Below, piece after piece: positions 53,893 through 62,247 of a stretch of DNA of 64,000 bases. The position numbers and the translations under genes are program-made. How positions within the stretch are numbered: the stretch's first letter is position 1; the number at the start of each line of letters is the position of its first letter. The notes beneath the pieces are model-generated. The model worked only from the letters and a program-made list of their open reading frames with translations, was not told where the DNA came from and did no database searches. Where the stretch lies: NCBI RefSeq assembly GCF_026341815.1, contig NZ_JAPENX010000001.1:4526001-4590000 (forward strand), written 5' to 3'. This DNA is from Streptomyces sp. NBC_00572 (lineage in GTDB: Bacteria; Actinomycetota; Actinomycetes; Streptomycetales; Streptomycetaceae).

Positions 53893-54168
53893 ATGTTTAG
53901 CCTGACGCTTTACACCCCCTCGCGCCCGAACGCGGCGCCCGTTCCGGAACAAGGTCAGATCACCGCGATGAAGACGACGCCCGGCTCCACGGCCAACCCC
54001 CGCCGTTCCACCCTCGTCCACCTCTCGGACGCCGCAGACCTCGGCCGGGTCGCCCTGCCCGAGTACGCGGCCGAGCTGCCGGCGAAGACGGCCAACCCGC
54101 GCCGCACCGTCCTCATGCAGCCCCCGGCCCCGTACCAGCCCCAGCCGTACGCCTCCGCGTCCCGCTGA
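53893..54168 (+). CDS. Small repeat-containing hypothetical protein (91 aa)
   Basis: Begins MFSLTLYTPSRPNAAPV. Two copies of a TANPRR-[ST]-x-L motif (STANPRRSTLVHL and KTANPRRTVLMQP) are separated by about 30 residues; the C-terminus is PPAPYQPQPYASASR. AAGGGAA precedes the ATG. No signal peptide. Resembles a peptide precursor in size and repeat organisation, but no modification enzymes are adjacent. Promoter region carries a palindrome. Confidence 0.65.
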   Translation: MFSLTLYTPSRPNAAPVPEQGQITAMKTTPGSTANPRRSTLVHLSDAADLGRVALPEYAAELPAKTANPRRTVLMQPPAPYQPQPYASASR

Positions 54169-54245
54169 CCCCGTCCCGGGACCCACCCGCGTCATCCTTG
54201 TCACGAGCCCGGCGCCAACGCCGGTCGGCCGCCCCCGCGCCGCGT

Positions 54246-54268
54246 TAGCCTGGAGCGTCAGACTCCAG
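54246..54268 (+). promoter_or_regulatory. Promoter and hairpin upstream of FAH gene
   Basis: TAGCCT (54246-54251) as a -10-like hexamer, overlapping CTGGAG/CTCCAG arms (54250-54255, 54263-54268). Could be an operator at the start site or a 5' hairpin. Confidence 0.35.
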
Positions 54269-54297
54269 CCAGCATCAAGTGAGGGGCGAAAGCACTC

Positions 54298-55092
54298 GTG
54301 CGCATCGCCAGATTCTCCATCGACGGCAATGTGGCCTTCGGCGCCGTCGAGGGCGAGGGAACCGTCGAGTCCGGCGGCCTCGTCCTCGACATCATCAAGG
54401 GCATCCCGTACACCGACTTCGAGCTCAGCGGCACCAAGGTCCCGCTGAGCAAGGTACGGCTCCTGCCGCCCGTGCTCCCCAACAAGGTCGTGGCCATCGG
54501 CCGCAACTACGCGGAGCACGCCGCCGAACTCGGCAACGAGGTCCCCGACGTCCCCGTCGCCTTCTTCAAGCCCACCACCTCGGTGATCGGCCCCGGCGAC
54601 GCCATCGAGTACCCCTCCTTCTCCAACGAGCTGCACCACGAGGCCGAGCTGGCCGTGGTCATCGGCCGCATGTGCCGCGAGGTGCCCCGCGAGCGCGTGA
54701 AGGACGTCATCTTCGGCTACACCTGCGCCAATGACGTCACCGCCCGCGACGCCCAGCAGCGCGAGAAGCAGTGGGCCCGGGCCAAGGGCTTCGACACCTC
54801 CTGTCCCCTGGGGCCCTGGGTGGAGACCGGCTTGACCACGGCTGCCGCGAGCGACCTGACCATCCAGGCGACGGTCAACGGCGAACAGCGCCAGCTGGGT
54901 CGTACGAGCGACATGATCCGCTCCATCGAGGACCTGGTCGTCCACATCACCGAGGCCATGACGCTGCTCCCCGGCGACGTCATCCTCACCGGCACTCCCG
55001 CCGGGGTCGGCCCCCTCAACGTCGGCGACGAGGTCGCCGTCACCATCGAAGGCATCGGCACTCTCACCAATAAGGTGATCAAGCGTGGCTAA
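54298..55092 (+). CDS. Fumarylacetoacetate hydrolase family protein
   Basis: 264 aa, FAH fold. Metal-binding signature ELHHEAELAVVIGRMCREV, NYAEHAAE, FFKPTTSVIGPGD, and DVILTGTPAGVGPL. Family members hydrolyse or isomerise 2-hydroxy-hepta-dienedioates, oxaloacetate enol, or acylpyruvates; substrate not known. GTG 54298. Its 3' end overlaps gltX by 8 nt, so the two are cotranslated. Confidence 0.88.
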   Translation: MRIARFSIDGNVAFGAVEGEGTVESGGLVLDIIKGIPYTDFELSGTKVPLSKVRLLPPVLPNKVVAIGRNYAEHAAELGNEVPDVPVAFFKPTTSVIGPGDAIEYPSFSNELHHEAELAVVIGRMCREVPRERVKDVIFGYTCANDVTARDAQQREKQWARAKGFDTSCPLGPWVETGLTTAAASDLTIQATVNGEQRQLGRTSDMIRSIEDLVVHITEAMTLLPGDVILTGTPAGVGPLNVGDEVAVTIEGIGTLTNKVIKRG

Positions 55093-56560
55093 CGCGAACA
55101 TCCGCGTCCGTTTCTGTCCCTCGCCGACCGGCAACCCCCACGTGGGTCTGGTCCGCACCGCTCTCTTCAACTGGGCCTTCGCCCGGCACAACGAGGGCAC
55201 CATGGTCTTCCGCATCGAGGACACCGACGCCGCTCGCGACTCCGAGGAGTCGTACGACCAGCTGCTCGACTCCCTGAAGTGGCTCGGCCTCGACTGGGAC
55301 GAGGGCCCGGAGATCGGCGGCCCGCACGCCCCGTACCGGCAGTCGCAGCGGATGGACATCTACAAGGACGTCGCCGACAAGCTGCTCGCCGGCGGGTACG
55401 CGTACCCCTGCTACTGCACCACCGAGGAGCTCGACGAGCGCCGCGCCGCCGCCCGCGCCGCCGGCCGCCCCTCCGGCTACGACGGCCACTGCCGCGACCT
55501 CACCGACGAGCAGAAGGCCGCGTACGAGGCCGAGGGCCGCGCGTCGATCGTCCGCTTCCGGATGCCCGACGCCCCGATCACCTTCACCGACCTGGTCCGC
55601 GGCGAGCTCACCTTCACCCCGGAGAACGTGCCGGACTACGGCATCCTCCGGGCCAACGGCGCCCCGCTGTACACCCTGGTCAACCCGGTCGACGACGCCC
55701 TGATGGAGATCACCCACGTCCTGCGCGGCGAGGACCTGCTCTCCTCCACCCCCCGCCAGGTCGCGCTCTACAAGGCGCTGATCGAGCTGGGCGTCGCCAA
55801 GGAGATCCCCTCCTTCGGACACCTGCCGTACGTGATGGGCGAGGGCAACAAGAAGCTCTCCAAGCGCGACCCGGAGGCCTCCCTCAACCTCTACCGGGAG
55901 CGCGGCTTCCTCCCCGAGGGCCTGCTGAACTACCTGTCGCTCCTCGGCTGGTCCTTCTCTGCCGACCAGGACATCTTCACCATCCCCGAGATGGTGGCGA
56001 AGTTCGACATCGCCGACGTCAACGCCAACCCGGCGCGCTTCGACCTCAAGAAGGCCGAGTCGATCAACGCCGACCACATCCGCATGCTGGACGTGAAGGC
56101 CTTCGCCGAGGCCTGTGAGCCCTGGCTGCGGGCCCCCTTCGCCAACTGGGCGCCCGAGGAGTTCGACCGGACCGCCTGGGAGGCCATCGCGCCGCACGCC
56201 CAGACCCGTGTCACCGTCCTCTCGGACATCACGGCCAACGTGGACTTCCTCTTCCTGTCCGAGCCGGTCTTCGACCAGCCCTCGTGGGACAAGGCGATGA
56301 AGGGCGAGCCCGCGGCGCTCCTCACCACCGCCCGCGAGAAGCTCGAAGGCGCGGACTGGAGCGACCCCGAGTCGCTCAAGAACGCGGTCCTGGCCGCCGG
56401 CGAGGCCCACGGCCTCAAGCTCGGCAAGGCCCAGGCCCCGGTCCGCGTCGCGGTCACCGGCCGCACGGTCGGCCTGCCCCTCTTCGAGTCCCTGGAGATC
56501 CTGGGCAAGGAGAAGACCCTGACCCGCATCGACGCGGCTCTGGCGAAGCTCGCCGCCTGA
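55085..56560 (+). CDS. gltX: Glutamyl-tRNA synthetase
   Basis: 491 aa class I synthetase. HIGH variant PSPTGNPHVG near the N-terminus and KLSKRDPEAS as the KMSKS motif, Rossmann insert with YCTTEELDERR and the C-terminal anticodon-binding domain. In organisms without GlnRS it also charges tRNA-Gln for amidotransfer. GTG 55085 lies inside the 3' end of the FAH gene. Five Gln/Glu tRNA genes follow 0.8 kb downstream. Confidence 0.96.
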   Translation: MANANIRVRFCPSPTGNPHVGLVRTALFNWAFARHNEGTMVFRIEDTDAARDSEESYDQLLDSLKWLGLDWDEGPEIGGPHAPYRQSQRMDIYKDVADKLLAGGYAYPCYCTTEELDERRAAARAAGRPSGYDGHCRDLTDEQKAAYEAEGRASIVRFRMPDAPITFTDLVRGELTFTPENVPDYGILRANGAPLYTLVNPVDDALMEITHVLRGEDLLSSTPRQVALYKALIELGVAKEIPSFGHLPYVMGEGNKKLSKRDPEASLNLYRERGFLPEGLLNYLSLLGWSFSADQDIFTIPEMVAKFDIADVNANPARFDLKKAESINADHIRMLDVKAFAEACEPWLRAPFANWAPEEFDRTAWEAIAPHAQTRVTVLSDITANVDFLFLSEPVFDQPSWDKAMKGEPAALLTTAREKLEGADWSDPESLKNAVLAAGEAHGLKLGKAQAPVRVAVTGRTVGLPLFESLEILGKEKTLTRIDAALAKLAA

Positions 56561-56586
56561 CCCCTTCCGGGCGGTACGGTCGTTCC

Positions 56587-57309
56587 ATGACCATCCGCGC
56601 GGTGCTGTGGGACGTCGACGACACGATCTTCGACTACGCCCGCGCCGACCACGTCGGCATGAGCGCGCACCTGACGGCCGAGGGTCTGGTGGACGGATTC
56701 GACTCCGTCCACCAGGCCCTCCGTCGTTGGCGGGAGCTGACCGCGCTCCACTGGCGCCGTTTCGAGGCCGGCGGGGTCGACTTCCAGGAGCAGCGGCGGG
56801 AGCGGGTGCGGGACTTCCTCGCGGAGCCTTCGCTCACCACCGCCGAGGCCGATCGCTGGTTCGAGCGGTACGTCTCCCATTACGAGGCGGCCTGGGAACT
56901 CTTCCCCGACGCCGTCCCCGTGCTGGACCTTCTGGCCGATGACTATCGTCACGGGATTCTGTCCAACTCCAGCCTCCACAACCAGGAGCGCAAGCTCCGG
57001 GTCCTGGGCGTACGGGACCGCTTCGAGGCCGTCCTCTGCGCCGCGGAGCTCGGGGTGGCCAAACCGGCCCCGGAGGCCTTCCACGCCGCCTGCACTGCTC
57101 TTGACCTGCGGCCCCGCGAGGTCGCGTACGTGGGGGACCAGCCGGACATCGACGCCCGGGGCGCGATGGAGGCGGGGCTGCGGGGCATCTGGCTGGACCG
57201 CGCGGGCAGCGGCGGCAGGCCCGAGCTGAACCGGATCACGGACCTCCGCCAGCTCCCGGCCCTGCTCGGAGGGCATACCCGTTTTGGAGCACCGTCCACC
57301 TTCGGGTAA
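56587..57309 (+). CDS. HAD family hydrolase (subfamily IA)
   Basis: 240 aa. Motif I DVDDTIFDY, motif II LSNSS, Lys in GVAKPAPEAFH, motif III VGDQPDIDARGAMEAGLRGIWLDR. A small-molecule phosphatase; substrate unknown. ATG lies 6 nt after TACGGT (56575-56580) with no Shine-Dalgarno: leaderless, independent of gltX. Confidence 0.92.
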   Translation: MTIRAVLWDVDDTIFDYARADHVGMSAHLTAEGLVDGFDSVHQALRRWRELTALHWRRFEAGGVDFQEQRRERVRDFLAEPSLTTAEADRWFERYVSHYEAAWELFPDAVPVLDLLADDYRHGILSNSSLHNQERKLRVLGVRDRFEAVLCAAELGVAKPAPEAFHAACTALDLRPREVAYVGDQPDIDARGAMEAGLRGIWLDRAGSGGRPELNRITDLRQLPALLGGHTRFGAPSTFG

Positions 57310-57401
57310 TGTTCTTTCTGCGCCGAGGGGAACAAGCCGAAAGGCAAGAACCCGAAAAGCGCAAGCCGAGCAAGATCCCCCTGGTGGGGACGTTGTTCCG
57401 G

Positions 57402-57473
57402 TGGCCTATGGTGTAATTGGCAGCACGACGGTTTCTGGTTCCGTTAGTCTTGGTTCGAGTCCAGGTAGGCCAG
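57402..57473 (+). tRNA. tRNA-Gln (CTG), copy 1
   Basis: 72 nt, acceptor TGGCCTA/TAGGCCA, discriminator G, T-loop GGTTCGAGTCC, anticodon CTG. Anticodon stem ACGGT/TCCGT has a T-T mismatch at the loop-closing pair (31-39). CCA not encoded. Confidence 0.95.
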
Positions 57474-57515
57474 CTCGCAGAGCTCATCTGCAACCCGTGG
57501 ATAGGCATCCACAAA

Positions 57516-57588
57516 GCCCCCGTTGTGTAGCGGCCTAGCACGCCGCCCTCTCAAGGCGGTAGCGCCGGTTCGAATCCGGTCGGGGGTA
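57516..57588 (+). tRNA. tRNA-Glu (CTC), copy 1
   Basis: 73 nt, acceptor GCCCCCG/CGGGGGT, anticodon CTC, T-arm GCCGGTTCGAATCCGGT. Identical to the two other Glu copies. Confidence 0.96.
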
Positions 57589-57672
57589 CTGATCCATCCT
57601 GTAGGTCACTTGGGTAGCTCCCGGTGGATCTACGGTGACATCACCCGGTTCCGACCGGGTGGGATCGCTAGG

Positions 57673-57745
57673 GCCCCCGTTGTGTAGCGGCCTAGCACGC
57701 CGCCCTCTCAAGGCGGTAGCGCCGGTTCGAATCCGGTCGGGGGTA
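57673..57745 (+). tRNA. tRNA-Glu (CTC), copy 2
   Basis: 73 nt, identical to copy 1, 84 nt downstream of it. Confidence 0.96.
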
Positions 57746-57759
57746 CGGTGTAACCACCA

Positions 57760-57831
57760 TGGCCTATGGTGTAATTGGCAACACTACGGTTTCTGGTACC
57801 GTCATTCTTGGTTCGAGTCCAGGTAGGCCAG
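57760..57831 (+). tRNA. tRNA-Gln (CTG), copy 2
   Basis: 72 nt. Anticodon stem ACGGT/ACCGT is fully paired, and the D-stem gains a T13-A22 pair, unlike copy 1. Anticodon CTG. Confidence 0.95.
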
Positions 57832-57870
57832 CTCGCAGAGCTCATCTGCACCGCGGATCTGATCCGCAAG

Positions 57871-57943
57871 GCCCCCGTTGTGTAGCGGCCTAGCACGCCG
57901 CCCTCTCAAGGCGGTAGCGCCGGTTCGAATCCGGTCGGGGGTA
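57871..57943 (+). tRNA. tRNA-Glu (CTC), copy 3
   Basis: 73 nt, identical to the other Glu copies. Shares the same spacer start (GCTCGCAGAGCTCATCTGCA) after the preceding Gln tRNA as copy 1, which indicates tandem duplication of a Gln-Glu unit. Confidence 0.96.
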
Positions 57944-57949
57944 CAGAAC

Positions 57950-57983
57950 GAAGAAGCCCTTCCCTTCGGGGGAGGGCTTCTTC
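57950..57983. terminator. Terminator after tRNA array
   Basis: 15-bp stem GAAGAAGCCCTTCCC/GGGGAGGGCTTCTTC (one T-G pair) with a TTCG tetraloop, 7 nt after the last tRNA. Bidirectional in form; also lies downstream of ndgR. Confidence 0.9.
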
Positions 57984-58098
57984 GCTGTTCGGCGCGGGCC
58001 CGTCATTGACCGGAAATGGACCGGAAGCGGGTACAACTCCGGCTCACCGCTGCGGCGTTGAAGCGGTGGGCCGGGACGAACAGAGGACAGGGAGAACG

Positions 58099-58815
58099 TC
58101 AGCCGGTGCGGCGGAGCGCCTCGGAGAGACGGGCGGCGGCGTCGATGACCGCCTGGGCGTGCATACGGCCCGGGTGGCGCGTCAGACGCTCGATCGGACC
58201 CGAGACCGACACGGCGGCCACCACGCGGTTCGACGGGCCGCGTACGGGCGCGGAGACGGACGCGACGCCCGGCTCCCGCTCACCGATCGACTGGGCCCAG
58301 CCGCGGCGCCGTACGCCCGACAGGGCCGTCGCCGTGAAGCGGGCGCCCTGGAGGCCGCGGTGGAGCCGCTCCGGCTCCTCCCAGGCCATCAGGATCTGCG
58401 CCGACGAGCCGGCCTTCATCGTCAGCGTCGAGCCGACCGGGACGGTGTCCCGCAGGCCCGAGAGACGCTCGGCCGCCGCCACGCAGATGCGCATGTCGCC
58501 CTGGCGCCGGTAGAGCTGGGCGCTCTCGCCGGTGACATCGCGCAGATGCGTCAGCACCGGGCCGGCGGTCGCGAGCAGGCGGTCCTCGCCGGCCGCGGCG
58601 GCGAGCTCCGCGAGGCGCGGTCCGAGGATGAACCGGCCCTGCATGTCACGCGCCACCATCCGGTGGTGTTCCAGTGCCACGGCCAGTCGGTGTGCCGTGG
58701 GTCGTGCGAGTCCCGTCGCCGCGACCAGTCCTGCGAGGGTGGCCGGACCGGACTCCAGGGCGCTCAGGACAAGGGCTGCCTTGTCGAGAACGCCTACGCC
58801 GCTAGAGTTGTCCAT
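58099..58815 (-). CDS. ndgR: IclR family regulator NdgR
   Basis: 238 aa. N-terminal IclR HTH (MDNSSGVGVLDKAALVLSAL, TLAGLVAATGLARPTAHRLAVALE) and C-terminal effector domain. NdgR/AreB-type proteins are known regulators of leucine and other amino-acid genes, and of antibiotic production, and are conserved divergent to leuCD. ATG 58815 (MDNSSG); no Shine-Dalgarno is visible. Palindromes between this gene and leuC are probable binding sites. Confidence 0.93.
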   Translation of the reverse strand: MDNSSGVGVLDKAALVLSALESGPATLAGLVAATGLARPTAHRLAVALEHHRMVARDMQGRFILGPRLAELAAAAGEDRLLATAGPVLTHLRDVTGESAQLYRRQGDMRICVAAAERLSGLRDTVPVGSTLTMKAGSSAQILMAWEEPERLHRGLQGARFTATALSGVRRRGWAQSIGEREPGVASVSAPVRGPSNRVVAAVSVSGPIERLTRHPGRMHAQAVIDAAARLSEALRRTG

Positions 58816-58827
58816 GCAACGATATTC

Positions 58828-58884
58828 GCGTCTCACTCTGTGAAACGCAAGTTCAATTTCCTGCGGAACTTGTCACTCTGGTGA
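58828..58884. promoter_or_regulatory. Palindromes in the ndgR-leuC promoter region
   Basis: Arms GCGTCTCAC/GTGAAACGC separated by 3 nt (58828-58848, one mismatched pair), then CAAGTTC/GAACTTG separated by 11 nt (58848-58854, 58866-58872), then TCACTCTGGTGA (58873-58884) echoing the first core. Probable NdgR operators. Confidence 0.6.
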
Positions 58885-58955
58885 GGCGGCCGCACAACGG
58901 CCCGCGAAACGGGTCTCTAGTTGTGCCGGCGTAGACGTCGGCCGGAGGGAAAGCG

Positions 58956-60380
58956 ATGGGTAGGACACTCGCGGAGAAGGTCTGGGACGACCATGTCGTC
59001 CGGCGCGCCGAGGGCGAGCCCGACCTCCTCTTCATCGATCTGCACCTGCTGCACGAGGTGACCAGCCCCCAGGCCTTCGACGGCCTGCGCCAGAACGGCC
59101 GGCAGGTGCGGCGCCTCGACCTCACCATCGCCACCGAGGACCACAACACCCCGACCCTCGACATCGACAAGCCGATCGCCGACCCGGTCTCCCGCGCGCA
59201 GCTGGAGACCCTCCGTAAGAACTGTGCCGAGTTCGGCGTCCGGCTGCACCCGCTGGGCGACGTCGAGCAGGGCGTCGTCCACGTGGTGGGACCGCAGCTG
59301 GGCCTGACCCAGCCGGGTACCACCGTCGTCTGCGGCGACTCGCACACCTCCACGCACGGCGCCTTCGGCGCGCTGGCGTTCGGCATCGGCACCAGCCAGG
59401 TCGAGCACGTGCTCGCCACCCAGACGCTGCCGCTGGCCCGCCCCAGGACCATGGCCATCACGATCGACGGCGAGCTGCCCGAGGACGTCACCGCCAAGGA
59501 CCTGATCCTGGCGATCATCACCAAGATCGGCACCGGCGGCGGCCAGGGCTACATCCTGGAGTACCGCGGCTCCGCCATCGAGAAGCTCTCGATGGAGGCC
59601 CGGATGACCATCTGCAACATGTCGATCGAGGCCGGCGCCCGCGCGGGCATGATCGCCCCCGACGAGACCACCTTCGACTACCTGAAGGGCCGCGCCCACG
59701 CCCCCGAGGGCGAGGACTGGGACGCCGCCGTCGCGTACTGGAAGACCCTGAAGTCCGACGAGGACGCGGTCTTCGACGCCGAGGTCGTCATCGAGGCCGC
59801 CTCCCTGGCGCCGTTCGTCACCTGGGGCACCAACCCCGGCCAGGGCGCGCCGCTTTCGGCGAACGTCCCCGACCCGGCTTCGTACGAAGACGCTTCGGAG
59901 CGCCTGGCCGCCGAAAAGGCCCTGGAATACATGGGGTTGACCGCCGGGCAGCCGCTGCGCGACATCAAGGTCGACACCGTCTTCGTAGGCTCCTGCACCA
60001 ACGGCCGCATCGAGGACCTGCGCAACGCCGCCGGTCTGCTGGAGGGCCGCAAGGTCGCCGACGGCGTCCGCATGCTGGTCGTCCCCGGCTCGGTCCGGGT
60101 CGCCCTGCAGGCCGTCGAAGAGGGTCTGGACAAGGTCTTCAAGGAGGCCGGCGCCGAATGGCGGCACGCGGGCTGCTCGATGTGCCTGGGCATGAACCCC
60201 GACCAACTGGCTCCCGGTGAGCGCTCCGCGTCCACCTCGAACCGCAACTTCGAGGGCCGGCAGGGCAAGGGCGGCCGGACCCACCTGGTCTCGCCCCAGG
60301 TAGCCGCCGCCACCGCCGTCCTGGGCCATCTGGCCTCCCCGGCCGATCTGTCCGACGTCGCCACCACCGCGGGGGTCTGA
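58956..60380 (+). CDS. leuC: 3-isopropylmalate dehydratase large subunit
   Basis: 474 aa aconitase-superfamily enzyme isomerising 2- to 3-isopropylmalate. Fe-S ligands: Cys in VFVGSCTNGR and the pair in HAGCSMCLGMNPD. Also ATEDHNTPT, VCGDSHTSTHGAFG. ATG 58956 with GGAGGGAAAG upstream. Six nucleotides before leuD; divergent from ndgR. Confidence 0.97.
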   Translation: MGRTLAEKVWDDHVVRRAEGEPDLLFIDLHLLHEVTSPQAFDGLRQNGRQVRRLDLTIATEDHNTPTLDIDKPIADPVSRAQLETLRKNCAEFGVRLHPLGDVEQGVVHVVGPQLGLTQPGTTVVCGDSHTSTHGAFGALAFGIGTSQVEHVLATQTLPLARPRTMAITIDGELPEDVTAKDLILAIITKIGTGGGQGYILEYRGSAIEKLSMEARMTICNMSIEAGARAGMIAPDETTFDYLKGRAHAPEGEDWDAAVAYWKTLKSDEDAVFDAEVVIEAASLAPFVTWGTNPGQGAPLSANVPDPASYEDASERLAAEKALEYMGLTAGQPLRDIKVDTVFVGSCTNGRIEDLRNAAGLLEGRKVADGVRMLVVPGSVRVALQAVEEGLDKVFKEAGAEWRHAGCSMCLGMNPDQLAPGERSASTSNRNFEGRQGKGGRTHLVSPQVAAATAVLGHLASPADLSDVATTAGV

Positions 60381-60386
60381 GGAACC

Positions 60387-60980
60387 ATGGAAGCTTTCAC
60401 CACGCACACCGGCCGGGCCGTCCCGCTGCGCCGCAGCAACGTCGACACCGACCAGATCATCCCGGCGCACTGGCTCAAGAAGGTCACCCGCGACGGCTTC
60501 GAGGACGGTCTCTTCGAGGCCTGGCGCAAGGACTCGGAGTTCATCCTCAACCGCCCCGAGCGGCAGGGTGCCTCGGTCCTGGTCGCCGGCCCCGACTTCG
60601 GCACCGGCTCCTCCCGTGAGCACGCCGTCTGGGCGCTCCAGAACTACGGCTTCCAGACGGTCATCTCGGCCCGCTTCGCCGACATCTTCCGCGGCAACTC
60701 GCTGAAGAACGGCCTGCTCACCGTGGTCCTGCCGCAGGAGACGGTCGACGCGCTCTGGGAGCTGACCGAGGCCGACCCGACCGCCGAGATCACCGTCGAC
60801 CTGGAGCAGCGAAAGGTCCTGGCCGCCGGGATCGACGCCGACTTCGAGCTCGACGAGAACGCCCGCTGGCGGCTGCTGAACGGACTCGACGACATCAGCC
60901 TCACCCTTCAGAACGAAGCCGACATCGCCACCTATGAGGCGGCACGACCGGCCCACAAGCCCCGTACAATTACGGTCTGA
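60387..60980 (+). CDS. leuD: 3-isopropylmalate dehydratase small subunit
   Basis: 197 aa swivel domain partner of LeuC. Motifs SNVDTDQIIPAHWL and GPDFGTGSSREHAVWAL. Completes the leuCD operon. Confidence 0.97.
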   Translation: MEAFTTHTGRAVPLRRSNVDTDQIIPAHWLKKVTRDGFEDGLFEAWRKDSEFILNRPERQGASVLVAGPDFGTGSSREHAVWALQNYGFQTVISARFADIFRGNSLKNGLLTVVLPQETVDALWELTEADPTAEITVDLEQRKVLAAGIDADFELDENARWRLLNGLDDISLTLQNEADIATYEAARPAHKPRTITV

Positions 60981-60995
60981 GCAGCGCTTTTCCAA

Positions 60996-61031
60996 GACTG
61001 CGCCCCCCACCGCCCGGTGGGGGGCGCAGTC
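60996..61031 (+). terminator. Terminator after leuD
   Basis: 16-bp perfect stem (GACTGCGCCCCCCACC and its complement) with loop GCCC, followed by a short T-containing tail. Confidence 0.9.
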
Positions 61032-61084
61032 GCTTGTTGAGACCCTGTCGGGCGACAACTCGCCCTAGATGGCACAATCGGTGC

Positions 61085-61312
61085 ATGGAACGCGACAGCC
61101 AACTCGAGCTCTACGAGTCAGTCGCCGCCCGATTGAAGGAAGCGCACACAAGAGTGCGCTCACTGCAAGTCCCGGAGGGCGTAAGGATGGCGCTGTCCCG
61201 GAAGCTGCTGGTCGTGACGGCCGCGGCGAAGCACGATCTCAAGGACGCGGCAACGCGTCTGGACCGGTTGATGAAGGACCTCGACGAGGGCCGATTCCCA
61301 GAGGACGACTGA
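61085..61312 (+). CDS. Small conserved hypothetical protein (75 aa)
   Basis: Starts MERDSQLELYESVAARLKEA; charged, fully helical-looking (coiled-coil heptads through residues 5-65), no membrane segment. No clear Shine-Dalgarno; a weak CACAAT lies 6 nt upstream. Position between leuD and hupS appears conserved in Streptomyces as far as I recall. Function unknown. Confidence 0.75.
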   Translation: MERDSQLELYESVAARLKEAHTRVRSLQVPEGVRMALSRKLLVVTAAAKHDLKDAATRLDRLMKDLDEGRFPEDD

Positions 61313-61455
61313 CACCAAGAACTCCGCAGCGGATCTTCTGCGTTGCGGCACTAGGGTGATTAGCCCGTTTCGTGTTTGATTTGCGGTATATACATGCCTA
61401 ACGTGCGAAAAAGCTTGAACACTTTCGTTCTGGCAATGTCTCCGAAGGGGAAGAC

Positions 61456-62157
61456 GTGAACAAGGCGCAGCTCGTAGAAGCGATTGCCGACAAGATGGGC
61501 GGTCGCCAGCAGGCCGCCGAAGCCGTCGACCACGTGCTCGACGCCATCGTGCGTGCCGTGGTCGGGGGCGACCGGGTCTCGGTGACGGGTTTCGGCTCGT
61601 TCGAGAAGGTCGACCGTCCGGCCCGCTACGCCCGCAACCCGCAGACGGGTGAGCGGGTGCGGGTCAAGAAGACCTCGGTCCCGCGCTTCCGTGCCGGTCA
61701 GGGCTTCAAGGACCTGGTCAGCGGCTCGAAGAAGCTCCCCAAGGGCGGCGAGGTCTCCGTCAAGAAGGCTCCCAAGGGCAGCCTGACCGGTGGCGCCGCC
61801 TCCGCGACCGTGAAGAAGGCCGCCGCCAAGAAGGCCAGCACCGCCAAGAAGGCCGCCGCGAAGAAGGCGACCCCGGCGAAGAAGGCGACGACGGCGGCCG
61901 CGAAGAAGGCGACCCCCGCGAAGAAGGCCACCACGGCGGCCAAGAAGGCGACTCCCGCCAAGAAGGCCACCACGGCCGCCGCGAAGAAGACCTCCGCCGC
62001 CGCCAAGAAGACCACCACGGCCGCCGCGAAGAAGGCGACCAAGGTCACGGCCAAGAAGACCGCGCCGGCCGCGAAGAAGGCCACGGCGACGAAGGCGCCC
62101 GCCAAGAAGACGACGGCGCGCAAGACGACCGCCAAGAAGGCCGCCGCCAAGAAGTAG
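61456..62157 (+). CDS. hupS: Nucleoid-associated protein HupS (HU with histone H1-like tail)
   Basis: 233 aa. Residues 1-93 are HU (NKAQLVEAIADKMGG, VTGFGSFEKVDRPARYARNPQTGE); the rest is a Lys/Ala/Thr/Pro-rich tail of AAKKATPAKKA-type repeats resembling eukaryotic H1. Known in Streptomyces as a spore-associated nucleoid protein. GTG start with GAAGGGGAAG. Upstream 143 nt is lower GC with TATATA near 61387. Confidence 0.95.
   Translation: MNKAQLVEAIADKMGGRQQAAEAVDHVLDAIVRAVVGGDRVSVTGFGSFEKVDRPARYARNPQTGERVRVKKTSVPRFRAGQGFKDLVSGSKKLPKGGEVSVKKAPKGSLTGGAASATVKKAAAKKASTAKKAAAKKATPAKKATTAAAKKATPAKKATTAAKKATPAKKATTAAAKKTSAAAKKTTTAAAKKATKVTAKKTAPAAKKATATKAPAKKTTARKTTAKKAAAKK
61800..62150 (+). repeat. 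Lysine-repeat coding region in hupS
   Basis: Imperfect tandem repeats of units reading GCC-GCC-AAG-AAG-GCN-ACC encode the basic tail. Prone to length change by slippage. Confidence 0.8.
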
Positions 62158-62178
62158 GACGAGCGGTAGACACCCGCC

Positions 62179-62208
62179 GGGCCGGGCTCCCCCCAGGGAG
62201 CCCGGCCC
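62179..62208. terminator. Terminator after hupS
   Basis: 13-bp perfect stem GGGCCGGGCTCCC/GGGAGCCCGGCCC, loop CCCA. Confidence 0.85.
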
Positions 62209-62247
62209 GCGGCGCGTCCGGGGCCCCAATGGCGGGGACCGGGCGCG

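Noticed and set aside
61800..62150. Regular repeats in hupS considered as a CRISPR-like array
   Set aside because: Repeats are codon-level, without unique spacers, and encode the Lys-rich tail.
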